From positions 1 to 57,009 of the forward strand of contig JAKFWF010000016.1 in NCBI GenBank assembly GCA_021730785.1: a stretch of 57,009 nt of DNA, in the 5' to 3' direction. The position numbers and the translations under genes are program-made. Position 1 is the first letter of the stretch; the number at the start of each line of letters is the position of its first letter. This DNA is from Hyphomicrobiaceae bacterium (GTDB taxonomy: Bacteria; Pseudomonadota; Alphaproteobacteria; Rhizobiales; Hyphomicrobiaceae). Below, one piece after another: positions 21,912 to 28,800 of the stretch. Under the pieces are notes generated by a model that was given only the letters and a program-made list of their open reading frames with translations, was not told the DNA's origin and searched no databases.

Positions 21912-22208
21912 TCACGGCGCCAGTCCAAGCCGCCGTGCCAGCGCAGGTGCGACAGCCGTGATCAGGCGGCCGAGCGGCGCCTTCAGTCGCGCTTTGACGG
22001 GGGCAAGCAGCCACGCTTCGATCTGGTCGCTCACGCACTTGCAAAGCGCGAGCGCACCGAATGCCTCGGCGATTTCGACCCACGACAGGCGCGGGAACCA
22101 GAACACGAGATCGAAGATATCGAAGTCCAGTATGAGCTTGTCGAGGATCATCGACCAGGGGACCTGCTGCATCGCATCGATCGGGGGAAAAACGAACATC
22201 GGCGCCAT
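21912..22208 (-). CDS. Hypothetical small protein
   Basis: A 98-residue frame with non-random composition: MFVFPPIDAMQQVPWSMILDKLILDFDIFDLVFWFPRLSW, then AEAFGALALCKCVSDQIEAWLLAPVKARLKAPLGRLI. It is hydrophobic and aromatic in the first half and could be membrane-associated. No Shine-Dalgarno is evident for ATG 22208; ATG 22199 is an alternative. No family recognised. It fills an otherwise empty gap after lexA. Confidence 0.4.
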   Translation of the reverse strand: MAPMFVFPPIDAMQQVPWSMILDKLILDFDIFDLVFWFPRLSWVEIAEAFGALALCKCVSDQIEAWLLAPVKARLKAPLGRLITAVAPALARRLGLAP

Positions 22209-22443
22209 CCGGGGTGTGTGCTGTGGATGGCCGCGAGGGTCGCGGGATGTGCCCGATGCGGAAGCGACAAAGGGGGAGGATTTGCCAGCGTCCGCATGGC
22301 GTTGCCGGCATCTCTTGAACGGAAATTGCAGCTGCGCCTCCGCCCTCGAATCGAACGCATGCGGCGCGATGCGGAAAAGTAAAACGTGATTAATTCATAG
22401 GTTTTTCATAGGGTTCGAGCACTTCTATTGAAATCGAATGTAA

Positions 22444-22486
22444 TGCAATGCGATGCATTCCCATCGCATTGCAGTTGATGCAATGC
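22444..22486. promoter_or_regulatory. 12-bp perfect inverted repeat with three TGCAATGC octamers (candidate operator)
   Basis: TGCAATGCGATG (22444-22455), loop CATTCC, CATCGCATTGCA (22462-22473) form a perfect 12-bp inverted repeat. The octamer TGCAATGC occurs at 22444, in inverse orientation at 22466 and again at 22479. The array lies 46 bp ahead of the chosen start of a winged-helix protein gene, as expected for an autoregulatory operator. It lies in a 323-bp gap (22209-22531) that is otherwise featureless and partly AT-rich. Confidence 0.55.
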
Positions 22487-22531
22487 TGCGCAGCTGGCAC
22501 AATCGGCATCTCCCAGCAAGGAATGCATCGG

Positions 22532-23107
22532 ATGTTTGGCCATGGGCGCAGCGTTGGTTCGCAAATGGAACCGGACCGGGCCGATGCCCCCCGCGACGCC
22601 GAGGGGTGCGCCCAGATCACCCGCACGTTCCAGACACAGATCATCATGCCGCTGATGGTGCGTGCCGGGCTGGCGCCGGCCGAGGTGAAGACGCTTATCG
22701 CCACGCTGCGAGATCGCCTGGACACGCTCGAATCGCTGCTGTCGCCCGACGATGCGATGCCGCCAGCACCCCTGCCGGTCGGCGGCGTGGGTGCTGGCTC
22801 CCGCAGTCACGCCGGCATCAGCGAGCCCGACGAGATCGGTCGCAACCAGCGCAGTCGGCTGCGCGAACTCGCCCTGCTCGAGGCGCTCGAAGCCGAGCAC
22901 CACGCCCTTCCCCTGCAGCAGATCTTGCGCGCGCTCAGCGCCGCCGGCTTCGAAGATACGAGTGCAGCCGTCGTCTCGCAGCTGCATCGCCTGAAGAAGC
23001 TCGGCGTGATCGCCCAACCCGCCAACGGCATGTATGCGCTCACCCCCGACGGCGTGCTGCATGTCCGCGACCTGCGCAAGAATTTCGCCCATCTGGCGCG
23101 ACGCTGA
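22532..23107 (+). CDS. Hypothetical protein with C-terminal winged-helix-like domain
   Basis: About 191 residues. The middle holds a helical stretch (FQTQIIMPLMVRAGLAPAEVKTLIATLRDRLDTLESLLS). The C-terminal 85 residues look like a MarR/winged-helix DNA-binding fold: LRELALLEALEAEHHALPLQQILRALSAAGFEDTSAAVVSQLHRLKKLGVIAQPANGMYALTPDG, with a recognition helix and a beta wing. The start is uncertain: ATG 22532 has AAGGA about 11 bases upstream; 22448 and 22523 are in-frame alternatives. It probably regulates its own gene via the palindrome just upstream. Role unknown. Confidence 0.65.
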   Translation: MFGHGRSVGSQMEPDRADAPRDAEGCAQITRTFQTQIIMPLMVRAGLAPAEVKTLIATLRDRLDTLESLLSPDDAMPPAPLPVGGVGAGSRSHAGISEPDEIGRNQRSRLRELALLEALEAEHHALPLQQILRALSAAGFEDTSAAVVSQLHRLKKLGVIAQPANGMYALTPDGVLHVRDLRKNFAHLARR

Positions 23108-23343
23108 TATCGGCCAGCGGAGCGGTTGGGTCTTTGCGTTATCCGCTCGCCGAGCGGCCAAGGGCCGTAGGCCGCAGGCGCTCAGCACGTAAAAATGTTG
23201 ACCTCCTTCAGCTCAAGATTTTTGCACGAGGGTAGGAACACCGTTGGCCGCGGTTCAGGTTGCGGTTCCCATCTCCGCCGCAATCGGTTTGAATAACGCC
23301 CAAGGTCAGACCGGGTAGTTCCGGGATGCAGGAGGGGCGTTTC

Positions 23344-24138
23344 ATGTGCCGTTGGATTGCCTATGTGGGGGAACCGGTCTTCATCGAGGAGTTCGTGTGC
23401 GTGCCGTGCCAGTCGCTGATCGCGCAAAGCCGCCACAGCCGCGAAGCGCACTCCGAGACCAACGCCGATGGCTTCGGCATAGGCTGGTACGGCGAGCGCC
23501 CCATCCCCGGCGTATTCCGCGACATCCGCCCCGCTTGGAGCGACGAAAACCTCAAGAGCCTCGCCAGCCAAATCCGCGCACCGTTGTTCTTCGCCCATGT
23601 GCGCGCTTCGACCGGTACGGCGACGACGCGTGCCAACTGCCACCCCTTCACCCACGGCCGGCACCTGTTCATGCACAACGGCCAGATCGGCGGCTTCGAC
23701 AAGCTGCGCCGCAGGTTCGACGCGTCGATCCCAGATCATCTCTATGACAGCCGTGGCGGCACCACCGACAGCGAGGCGATCTTCCTCATGATGCTGGGCG
23801 ACAACCTGGCGACTGAACCCAAGGGCGCCTGCGACCGTCTGATCGACACCGTGGCCCGGGTGCAGGCGGCGGCCGGCATCACGGACGCATTTCGCTTCAC
23901 GGCCGCCTGGAGCGACGGCACGGCGATCTATGCCGCCCGCTACAGCAGCGACCCGGCGCCGCCCTCGCTCTATACCCGGACCCTGCCCGGGGGGCGTGGA
24001 ACCCTCGTCGTGTCGGAGCCGCTCGATGGCCTGCGCGATGGCTGGCAAGCGGTGCCGCCACAGAGCTTCGTGACGGTGACACAGGAAAAGGTTACCATCG
24101 AGCCGCTGGGCCACACGGCGCTCGCAGCGGTTGCGTGA
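23344..24138 (+). CDS. Class II glutamine amidotransferase (YafJ/EgtC-like)
   Basis: A 264-residue Ntn-type glutaminase domain with the catalytic Cys2 exposed after Met removal (MCRWIAYVGEP). Conserved elements: QSRHSREAHSETNADGFGIGWYGE, FFAHVRASTGTATTRANCHPF, FMHNGQIGGFDKLRRRF and TDSEAIFLMML. It resembles the EgtC/YafJ stand-alone amidotransferases. EgtC acts in ergothioneine synthesis, but no egtB or egtD is nearby, so the role is open; removal of gamma-glutamyl groups or damaged glutathione is plausible. ATG 23344 has GGAGGGG at good spacing. Confidence 0.88.
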   Translation: MCRWIAYVGEPVFIEEFVCVPCQSLIAQSRHSREAHSETNADGFGIGWYGERPIPGVFRDIRPAWSDENLKSLASQIRAPLFFAHVRASTGTATTRANCHPFTHGRHLFMHNGQIGGFDKLRRRFDASIPDHLYDSRGGTTDSEAIFLMMLGDNLATEPKGACDRLIDTVARVQAAAGITDAFRFTAAWSDGTAIYAARYSSDPAPPSLYTRTLPGGRGTLVVSEPLDGLRDGWQAVPPQSFVTVTQEKVTIEPLGHTALAAVA

Positions 24139-24207
24139 ACGCCGCTCGCGGTCCGAGCCCCGGAGCCTGTCGCGGTGCGTGCGAGCCCTCGCGCGATGGA
24201 GGCGATC

Positions 24208-24525
24208 ATGTTCGTCGTCGTTGTGTTCTTTGAAGCAAAGCCCGCGCACGTGGCCGACCTGGGCATGGCGCTGCTGGCACATGCGCGCGTGAGCCTCGAA
24301 ATGCAGGCCGCCTGCCGGCAGTTCGACGTGTCCCAGGACCCGATCGATCCGGCCGGCTATTTCCTCTATGAGGTCTATGACGACGAAGCGGCTTTCAAGG
24401 CCCACTGCGACAGCGAGTGGTTCGCCCACTTGGAAGCCCGCTGCACGCCCTGGATCGCCGCCAAGAAGGTGCTCACCTACACCCTGCTGCAAGGCCAGAT
24501 GACACCCGACGCCGGGCGGGGGTGA
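24208..24525 (+). CDS. Putative quinol monooxygenase / ABM-domain protein
   Basis: A 105-residue dimeric alpha-beta-barrel (antibiotic biosynthesis monooxygenase, YgiN-like) protein: MFVVVVFFEAKPAHVADLGMALLAHARVSLEMQAACRQFDVSQDP, FLYEVYDDEAAFKAHCDSEWFAHLEARCTPWIA. ATG 24208 is preferred because GGAGG lies 6 bases upstream. It follows the amidotransferase by 69 bases on the same strand. Substrate unknown. Confidence 0.8.
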   Translation: MFVVVVFFEAKPAHVADLGMALLAHARVSLEMQAACRQFDVSQDPIDPAGYFLYEVYDDEAAFKAHCDSEWFAHLEARCTPWIAAKKVLTYTLLQGQMTPDAGRG

Positions 24526-24619
24526 GGTCTGGGCGAGGGTTCGCATTCACGAATGGCCTTGAACCGCACCGCCTGCCTCCCGGGCGGGGTCCGTTGGGCA
24601 GGTGGCCGGCACGACGTCG

Positions 24620-25405
24620 TCAGTCCTGCTGACGGGGCAGGATCGCAGCCACCAGCGCGGGCACGTAGTTCGCTGTTGCAAGGCCGGCAAGATCCTGGCC
24701 GTTTCGCACAATCACGATGTCGGCGAGTTCGGGCGTTGCCTCGCGCGCCAGATGATGGAGAATTTCGGCCCGCAGTTGCTCGGCCGGCAGCGTCGAGCGA
24801 TATTCGATGCCGACCGCAATCGAGGCGTCGGCGGCGGTTAGGATGTAGCCTGGACAGCGCGCGAGTTCGGCTGCCGCCAAGCCTGTTTCCTCGGCGAGTT
24901 CGCGGGCGACGCTGCCGTCGATGTCGATGGTGCCGGCAGCTGTAATGTCGGCGGTATCGATAAAGCCGCCTGGACAATAGGCGCGGCCGGAGTTCAGGTG
25001 GCCCGGCGCCTGCACGGCGAGCAGCATGTGGCCCTCGGCGGAACGCAGGACGGCGCAGCCGAAGCAGTCGCGCACCGTGTCGTCGTCCTTATGTCGCTGG
25101 CTGCGCCAGTACAGAAAGCTCGCGAAGTCGGTGGTTGCAAACACGCCCGAGAGGGTGCCGTCGGCGATAGCATGTTGCACAAGCACCTGGATCGGACCGT
25201 TGAAGTAGCCGGGGTTGGCCGCCTGGGCGGCGCGCCAATGTGCGGAAATCTGCGAAATGAGCAAATCAGCGTAAGCCCAACGGGCAGCTCCGATCGTGAA
25301 GTGACAGGCGTTGACGCGCACGACCTGGCCGCAGGCCAGACCTTGTCCCCCGAGTTGCGCGCGCGGAGAATTATCTTTCTTTATGAGCATATTAGCTCGC
25401 AACAT
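24620..25405 (-). CDS. Nudix-like hydrolase with atypical Nudix box
   Basis: A 261-residue protein. The N-terminal half has a domain with FTIGAARWAYADLLISQISAHW and NPGYFNGPIQVLVQHA. The C-terminal half is Nudix-like: DCFGCAVLRSAEGHMLLAVQAPGHLNSGRAYCPGGFID and ARELAEETGL. The usual G-x5-E-x7-REUxEExGU spacing is broken by an extra stretch between GGFID and RELAEE, so the box is non-canonical although the catalytic REL-EE core is intact. The 5' end is uncertain (ATG 25405 or 25390; no clear Shine-Dalgarno). Confidence 0.7.
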   Translation of the reverse strand: MLRANMLIKKDNSPRAQLGGQGLACGQVVRVNACHFTIGAARWAYADLLISQISAHWRAAQAANPGYFNGPIQVLVQHAIADGTLSGVFATTDFASFLYWRSQRHKDDDTVRDCFGCAVLRSAEGHMLLAVQAPGHLNSGRAYCPGGFIDTADITAAGTIDIDGSVARELAEETGLAAAELARCPGYILTAADASIAVGIEYRSTLPAEQLRAEILHHLAREATPELADIVIVRNGQDLAGLATANYVPALVAAILPRQQD

Positions 25406-25622
25406 TACGACAGGTTAATTTACTATTTCCAGGCTTGCGATCTCATAACTGCCGCAGTTGGCCCACATTCGCTCCACAATGCAGGTGCGATATGCGCCTC
25501 ACGAACTTCGGCTGGTTGGCATCGTCAAAAAGAAACATGACGCTATGCTCGATCATCCTACAAATATGCAGCGTTGCCGGACTGGCTGGCGCGCCTCGTA
25601 ACACGAATTCCTCCTTGACGCT

Positions 25623-25903
25623 GCATCTAACCGTGCAGTGCCAAGCCGGGCGGTGGCGAACCCCCGCTTCTCCACCGCCCGGTTCTCATCCCGCGTCGCT
25701 TGTTCCGCCGCTCGCGGCGTGCCGGGCGACAGCGGGTTGCCGGAAGTTCTCATTCGTCCGTCGCTCCGCCACACCTCCCTCCCCGCTGCGGCGAACGAAG
25801 AGAGCTTCCGGCACTTTCCAGCCGCCGTTCGGGCGGCTAATCCACGCTGGTCAGTTCGGCGTGCCGCGCGGCTGAATAGCGGGTGAACGCAGCCGTTAGA
25901 TGC
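25623..25903. other. 281-bp segment bounded by 9-bp inverted repeats matching attC ends
   Basis: GCATCTAAC at 25623-25631 and its exact complement GTTAGATGC at 25895-25903 bound a gene-free segment. The same two sequences are the outer ends (RYYYAAC and GTTRRRY) of classical integron attC sites. At 281 bp the segment is longer than usual attC sites and the interior is only partly palindromic, so a small non-autonomous element with terminal inverted repeats is an equal explanation. Confidence 0.3.
25646..25682. repeat. 11-bp perfect inverted repeat
   Basis: CCGGGCGGTGG (25646-25656), a 15-base loop, and CCACCGCCCGG (25672-25682). No T-tract follows on either strand. It lies inside the 281-bp bounded segment. 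Confidence 0.7.
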
Positions 25904-26002
25904 GGTTTAGCCAATGGCCGCCACAACACCCTGAAACCTCCAAATCCCCGACACCGCGAAACAGTCATATCCACCCTGCGCACCACTGAGGGCGCTCGAA
26001 CA

Positions 26003-26524
26003 ATGGATACTGCTCACATGAAAACCACCCTGACCGCCGTTGCCTTGATCCTTGCGCTTGGCACGTCTGCGAATGCCCAGGAAGCCAAGCCGGCAGTGAC
26101 CCCGGCCGCTCCCGCCGCAGCAAGCACTCCGGCCGCTGTGACGACCCCTGCCGCGAAGCCCGTGATTGCTCCTGAGTCGCTGCAGAAAGTCGGCGCCCCG
26201 ACTACCCCTGCCGCGCCTGTCGCTGCGCCCGCGACCGCGTCGACCCCGGCTGCTGTTACGCCGGCCGCTGCGCCAAAGCCCGCTGTTGCAACTCCGGCAG
26301 CGACCACGGTGACCAAGGCCGCTGCGCCCGCCGCTGCGACGAAGCTCATCAACATCAACACCGTGAGCGTTGCCGATCTCGAGAAGCTGCCCAAGATCGG
26401 CGAAGGTCGCGCCAAGCAGATCGTCGCCGGCCGTCCCTACAAATCGGTCGATGAACTGATGGCCAAGAAGATCCTGCCGCAGGACGCATTCGATGCGGTG
26501 AAGGGCCTGATCAGCATTCAGTAA
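26003..26524 (+). CDS. Secreted ComEA-like helix-hairpin-helix protein with Ala/Pro-rich linker
   Basis: About 173 residues in three parts: a signal peptide (MKTTLTAVALILALGTSANAQ, from the second ATG at 26018), a roughly 90-residue low-complexity linker of Ala, Pro, Thr and Val, and a C-terminal double helix-hairpin-helix (KLININTVSVADLEKLPKIGEGRAKQIV...YKSVDELMAKKILPQDAFDAVKG). ComEA proteins bind DNA outside the inner membrane during uptake. The linker suggests spanning the periplasm or peptidoglycan. ATG 26003 has GAGGG about 10 bases upstream; 26018 is the alternative. No other competence gene is in the window. Confidence 0.82.
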   Translation: MDTAHMKTTLTAVALILALGTSANAQEAKPAVTPAAPAAASTPAAVTTPAAKPVIAPESLQKVGAPTTPAAPVAAPATASTPAAVTPAAAPKPAVATPAATTVTKAAAPAAATKLININTVSVADLEKLPKIGEGRAKQIVAGRPYKSVDELMAKKILPQDAFDAVKGLISIQ

Positions 26525-26558
26525 CGCCCACCGCTATTGAGTGTTCTGCTCTCGACTG

Positions 26559-26601
26559 CCAGCCCCCCGACGCCTTGCGGCGCCGGGGGGCTGGATTTTT
26601 T
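26559..26601 (+). terminator. Rho-independent terminator after the ComEA-like gene
   Basis: A long GC stem starting CCAGCCCCCCG and ending CGGGGGGCTGG, with an inner CGCC/GGCG part (26559-26594), is followed by ATTTTTT. It lies 35 bases after the stop codon at 26524. Confidence 0.92.
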
Positions 26602-26968
26602 GTCAGACGCCACCGCAATGGCATATTGTACCTATTTCGAGAATAATTGACAACAGTCAAGAACAGCTGCGCCGGCGCTTGGTTCTGGATGGATTATTCG
26701 GCAACTGGGCGCGCAATTGTTGCGGCCACGTGACAAACCCCGCGTGTTGTCACACAAATAAAAGATATAAAATGTTGTTTATTTTCAATTATATGGACCG
26801 TCACCCGAGGGTGACGGCCCATTGGCTCACCCCATGAGCCATTACCACCGCCAGGCCCTCGCCGGCGTCGGCAACCGGCGTCATAGAGATATCATATTTA
26901 CCATCTTCGCAAGTTGAAACTTGCGCATAGCACGTTTCCCACTTCTGAGGGTTGCCGGAAAAAGCGTT
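26602..26968. other. AT-rich gene-free gap with several palindromes
   Basis: No gene seen. Palindromes: GTGACAA/TTGTCAC (26730-26753, 10-base spacer), a hairpin CCGTCACCC/GGGTGACGG just before 26820, and CGCAAGTT-GA-AACTTGCG (26908-26925). The latter two lie downstream of the minus-strand barrel gene and could help end its transcript, although neither has a clear U-tract. Confidence 0.5.
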
Positions 26969-27670
26969 TCAGAACTTGAAGCTTACTCCGGCCCTGACGG
27001 TATGGAAGTCGACCTCGTTTCGGTCGATCGAATTGACAGCGGAGCTGGAAAAATCGGTCGAGCCCAGATCGGTGTAGCGGTACTCGAGCCGGAATGTCAG
27101 CCGATCCGAGATTGCCTGCTCGATGCCGCCGCCCACCGTGAAGCCGGTGCGGACGTCGCTGTAGCTGGCAAACCCCTTGTCGATCCGCACATCGCCGTAG
27201 GCCAAGCCCGCGGTGGCGTAGAACAAGGTGCGATCATAGGCGATGCCGAGGCGGCCGCGCACCGAGCCCAACCAGTCGACGTTGGTCTCGTGGGAAAGCC
27301 CGAGCGAACCGATCCCCCGGCCCTTGATGTCGGCGCCTTCAAGGTCGGCCTCCACGCCAAACACCAAGTTGTCGATCTGCCAGTTGTAGCCGATATGCCC
27401 GCCGCCGACGACGCCGTCGGCGTCATACTTGTAGGTCTGGTTGAACCCTGCGACGGGTCCCGATTGCGCGTTGGCCTCGCCGAATCCGTAGCCGACCTGG
27501 GCGCCGACATAGAGCCCGGTCCAGCTGAAAGGTCGTGCGTAGGTTGCCGGCGGCGGGGCCAGATCCTTGAGCGACCCACCGCGATAGGGGCCGAGATCGG
27601 CGGCGCCGGCGGCGCCTGCCAAGCCCATGACGCCAGCTGAAACAACGGTTGCAAAGAGGATCGCACGCAT
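26969..27670 (-). CDS. Outer-membrane beta-barrel protein, Omp25/Omp31 (RopB-like) family
   Basis: A 233-residue outer-membrane protein: signal peptide MRAILFATVVSAGVMGLAGAAGAA, then a short proline-rich lead (GPYRGGSLKDLAPPPATYARPF) and an eight-stranded barrel beginning WTGLYVGAQVGYGFG and including GHIGYNWQIDNLVFGVEADLEG, WLGSVRGRLGIAYDRTLFYATAGLAYGDV, FTVGGGIEQAISDRLTFRLEYRYTDLG. It ends in Phe (RAGVSFKF), the BAM insertion signal. GGAGAAAA lies about 7 bases before the start. A CACAATC/GATTGTG palindrome sits 53-80 bases upstream. Confidence 0.93.
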   Translation of the reverse strand: MRAILFATVVSAGVMGLAGAAGAADLGPYRGGSLKDLAPPPATYARPFSWTGLYVGAQVGYGFGEANAQSGPVAGFNQTYKYDADGVVGGGHIGYNWQIDNLVFGVEADLEGADIKGRGIGSLGLSHETNVDWLGSVRGRLGIAYDRTLFYATAGLAYGDVRIDKGFASYSDVRTGFTVGGGIEQAISDRLTFRLEYRYTDLGSTDFSSSAVNSIDRNEVDFHTVRAGVSFKF

Positions 27671-27722
27671 CGCTTTTCTCCAGCAGCAGGATGGCCACGC
27701 TGGCGCGCAGCTCTCGGTGGTT

Positions 27723-27750
27723 CACAATCGGTTCATGATCAATGATTGTG
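27723..27750. promoter_or_regulatory. 7-bp inverted repeat upstream of the barrel gene
   Basis: CACAATC (27723-27729), 14-base spacer, GATTGTG (27744-27750). It sits in the 371-bp divergent gap between the barrel gene and the ferredoxin gene, where an activator or repressor site for the barrel gene would be. The rest of that gap shows nothing definite. Confidence 0.3.
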
Positions 27751-28041
27751 ACCAAAATCAGAGACTTAAGGATGCTCAAGCACAGCATAAGCGCGGACAG
27801 CACAGGCTATCCACGCCTTTCCATTGCGTTCGGCTGGGAGGGGCGTGCTGTGGTCCGCGCCTGAGAAATCAACTTCCGTCGCACTGCGGATTTGCGAAAC
27901 GCAGTCGCATGATCGAGATGCGCAACGAAACTGAAGAAACACGACCGCAAAGCGGAATGTATTTTCGTTTCTAATCATTTTCACCCCTGTTAATTAGAAC
28001 AATATTCCTGTACAAGCATCTTACAACAAGGAGTTCCCACC

Positions 28042-28434
28042 ATGGCCCCATCCGTCCACATCCAAACGTCAGCCGCTGCCGTGCCCGAATTCATGCGGCT
28101 GAATGTCAACCTGACCGACGGCACACGGTTTCACCCGGAGGCTGCCGCTGGCTTTCGCGTGATGGAGCTGATGCGCGCCTATGGCTTGCCCATCAAGGCC
28201 GAGTGCGGCGGCGCCGGCGTGTGCGCCACCTGCCACGTCCGCGTTCCTTCGGCCTGGCAGCATCTGTTGCCGCCGCCCTCGGACGAGGAACTGGCCAAGC
28301 TCGACGAGATCCCGGGCGCCGACGACCATTCGCGGCTCGCTTGCCAGCTCGTCATGACCGACGATCTCGACGGGCTGGAGCTGGAATTGCAGCCCGACAG
28401 CCTGATCCCGCAGACCAACTGGGTCGCCGGCTGA
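28042..28434 (+). CDS. [2Fe-2S] ferredoxin
   Basis: A 130-residue plant/adrenodoxin-type ferredoxin. Cluster ligands are visible in AECGGAGVCATCHV (C-x5-C-x2-C) and in RLACQLVM (the fourth Cys), with VMELMRAYGLPIKAECGG as the lead-in. AAGGAG lies 8-9 bases upstream of the ATG. It precedes the DUF2849-cysI-DUF934 operon by 87 bases on the same strand; since no cysJ flavoprotein is present, it is a reasonable candidate electron donor to the sulfite reductase (inference). Confidence 0.9.
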   Translation: MAPSVHIQTSAAAVPEFMRLNVNLTDGTRFHPEAAAGFRVMELMRAYGLPIKAECGGAGVCATCHVRVPSAWQHLLPPPSDEELAKLDEIPGADDHSRLACQLVMTDDLDGLELELQPDSLIPQTNWVAG

Positions 28435-28521
28435 TCCCGTCACGTGTGCGTCTGCACGTGGCAGGCGCCCTCACGCCTCTTGACTGCAATTCTGTTGCTC
28501 AAGTCCTGAAAGTCCGCGCCC

Positions 28522-28788
28522 ATGCCGAATGTCGTCACAGCTAACAACCTGCGCTCCGGCGCCGTGGTTTATCTGGGTTCCGCCGGCCGTTGGGTCGATC
28601 ATCTGATCGAGGCGGCAATTGCCAGCGATGCGCCAGCCTTGAAGGCACTGGAAACGGAAGCCCTGCGCGCCGTAGAGTCGACCGAGGTGACGGCCGTCTA
28701 CGCTATGGATGTCGCCGTGATCGCCGGCCGCCCCGAACCAACATCCGTGCGTGAGCGCATCCGCGCCGCCCACGCACCGACCGTCTGA
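28522..28788 (+). CDS. DUF2849 family protein
   Basis: An 88-residue protein of the DUF2849 family (NVVTANNLRSGAVVYLGSAGRWVDHLIEAA, then AVYAMDVAVIAG, ending SVRERIRAAH). In alphaproteobacteria it typically lies just upstream of the sulfite reductase gene, as here (12-base gap to cysI). Its function is not established; a link to assimilatory sulfate reduction follows from context only. Confidence 0.9.
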   Translation: MPNVVTANNLRSGAVVYLGSAGRWVDHLIEAAIASDAPALKALETEALRAVESTEVTAVYAMDVAVIAGRPEPTSVRERIRAAHAPTV

Positions 28789-28800
28789 AGGACTTCATCG

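Larger units (their letters stand above)
25406..26002. other. 597-bp gene-free region
   Basis: No gene is convincing here. It contains an 11-bp perfect inverted repeat (25646-25682) and a 281-bp segment bounded by GCATCTAAC and GTTAGATGC, both listed separately. A GCCGCC/GGGCGGC hairpin also occurs near 25821-25838. Confidence 0.6.

Noticed and set aside
27990-28012. Irr/ICE-like iron-control box before the ferredoxin gene (TTAGAACAATATTC)
   Set aside because: Only one half resembles TTTAGAA-N3-TTCTAAA; the inverted half is too degenerate to claim.
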